Positions 63,175-64,000 of a stretch of DNA of 64,000 nt are shown in pieces (the stretch's first letter is position 1; each line of letters starts with the position of its first letter). The stretch lies in NCBI GenBank assembly GCA_036768485.1, contig JAVLUZ010000718.1, positions 62,001-126,000 on the forward strand, written 5' to 3'. The DNA is from Mermis nigrescens (taxonomy: Eukaryota; Nematoda; Enoplea; Mermithida; Mermithidae). The translations under genes were made by a program, and so were the position numbers. Below the pieces are notes generated by a model. That model saw nothing but the letters and a program-made list of their open reading frames with translations, was not told the DNA's origin and made no database searches.

Positions 63175-64000
63175 GTAAGTAAACGTTACATCATATATGT
63201 AAGTAAGTATTAGTACATACTATATGTACCATGGGCACAGGAACAATTCATTACTTTTTACTGAACATTTATTTCCGCTTCAGCTGGATTTATATTCTCC
63301 CGAACATTTTCTTAGGATAGTTAATGCGAATGAAAGAATTTGAACTCATGGAATTCTTGCGGTCACTCGAAATTGCATAGACTTCCATTTTCGAAATTTT
63401 TCTTATTTTTCAAAATTTTTGGATGTCAATGGTTTTCCCATTCGTAAATATTTTTCCATTTGACGAATGTTTCGGTCCTTTTTTGGACTTTCGAGATTCT
63501 CGGACTCCGGGCATACTCTAACAAGACATGCATGTGGAAAGTTTGATGGTCTGAAAGCGCAAAAAGATAAAAGACGTAGAATTTTTTGGAATAATTTTTT
63601 GAAAATAAGTCGTAAGTTGACTGACGCTATTTTATCGTTTATATCATATTCTAATGCCATTCCAGCTAAAAAATCTGGTTGACTACCAGACCAGCTTTAA
63701 TGATATTAAGTTAGTAGTTTGTGACAGGTGTGCATGGATAAGTGTGTAGCATGGAAGCTTAGGATGTTATAGTGAAACATATTCTTAATGAATATATTGC
63801 GCAGAAGTGAGTAAGAGCCCGAGTAGTCGGCTAGTACTACGCGTGTAAGCGCGGAAGATCCGGGAAACCGGTGCGGGTAAAATTTTGCTAAATAACGTGG
63901 TTGGCAGAATTTGCCACGTTACAATTAGGTATCTACCACCATAAATGGGTAGGAACTTCATTCTGGGGGTCTGGGTGGTTTAAAATTAGCAGAAATCTCA
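63175..64000 (+). other. Start of the next PI4K2 intron; no further exon seen
   Basis: After the donor at 63175 I find no sequence resembling the next part of a type II PI 4-kinase before the window ends. A 'tttttcaaaatttttggatgtcaatgg' segment near 63405 faintly resembles the MITE interior. A GC-richer patch at 63815-63885 is unassigned. Confidence 0.6.

Noticed and set aside
63467..63682. 71-codon frame in the last intron as a further PI4K2 exon
   Set aside because: The translation has no resemblance to the next conserved part of type II PI 4-kinases and lacks suitable splice sites in phase 0.

Overview
This is a eukaryotic, almost certainly metazoan, window. It is AT-rich and overwhelmingly repetitive, with one recognisable protein-coding gene at its right end. 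Two exons there (62435-62596 and 62853-63174, + strand) encode the N-terminal kinase region of a type II phosphatidylinositol 4-kinase. They are joined by GT-AG splice sites and the gene runs off the right edge. The second exon carries one extra base, so the locus is either pseudogenised or contains a sequence error. The species cannot be named from the sequence; the intron-containing kinase gene and the dense small DNA transposons fit an invertebrate animal.

Layout. 1-4260: a tangle of direct and inverted copies of one repeat, including arms of about 500 bp, with (CCAA)n blocks on either side and one small hAT-type element. 4260-5490: sparse non-coding DNA with one unconvincing small ORF. 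5490-8300: a 2.8-kb CCAA-type microsatellite with a higher-order period of roughly 480 bp. 8300-25980: low-copy, degenerate repeats. These include a tandem family of about 310 bp, a tandem family of about 101-105 bp, a recurring GGCGC-GAA-GCGCC palindrome, MITEs, a foldback element carrying a tRNA-like box A/box B segment, and a 1.67-kb TTAA-flanked piggyBac-like element inserted in an older repeat.

25983-56062: a 30-kb HindIII-type satellite built from a long unit (A, about 293 bp) and a shorter related unit (B, about 261 bp). It is organised into a 554-bp A+B dimer, a period of about 1.66 kb, and larger segmental duplications at offsets of 1314, 3773, about 16,033-16,194 and 20,866 bp. One duplication contains the same MITE insertion twice. 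The satellite ends abruptly in an arm of a foldback element that also occurs, complete, at 60656-61400.

56063-62300: stacked DNA transposons. They include a 2253-bp element with 11-bp terminal inverted repeats and a perfect 8-bp target duplication (hAT-like), and three foldback elements lying within about 1.8 kb upstream of the kinase exons. None of the transposons in the window shows a recognisable transposase, so all look non-autonomous. Apart from the kinase exons, the reading frames I could see fall in repeats and I do not regard them as genes.
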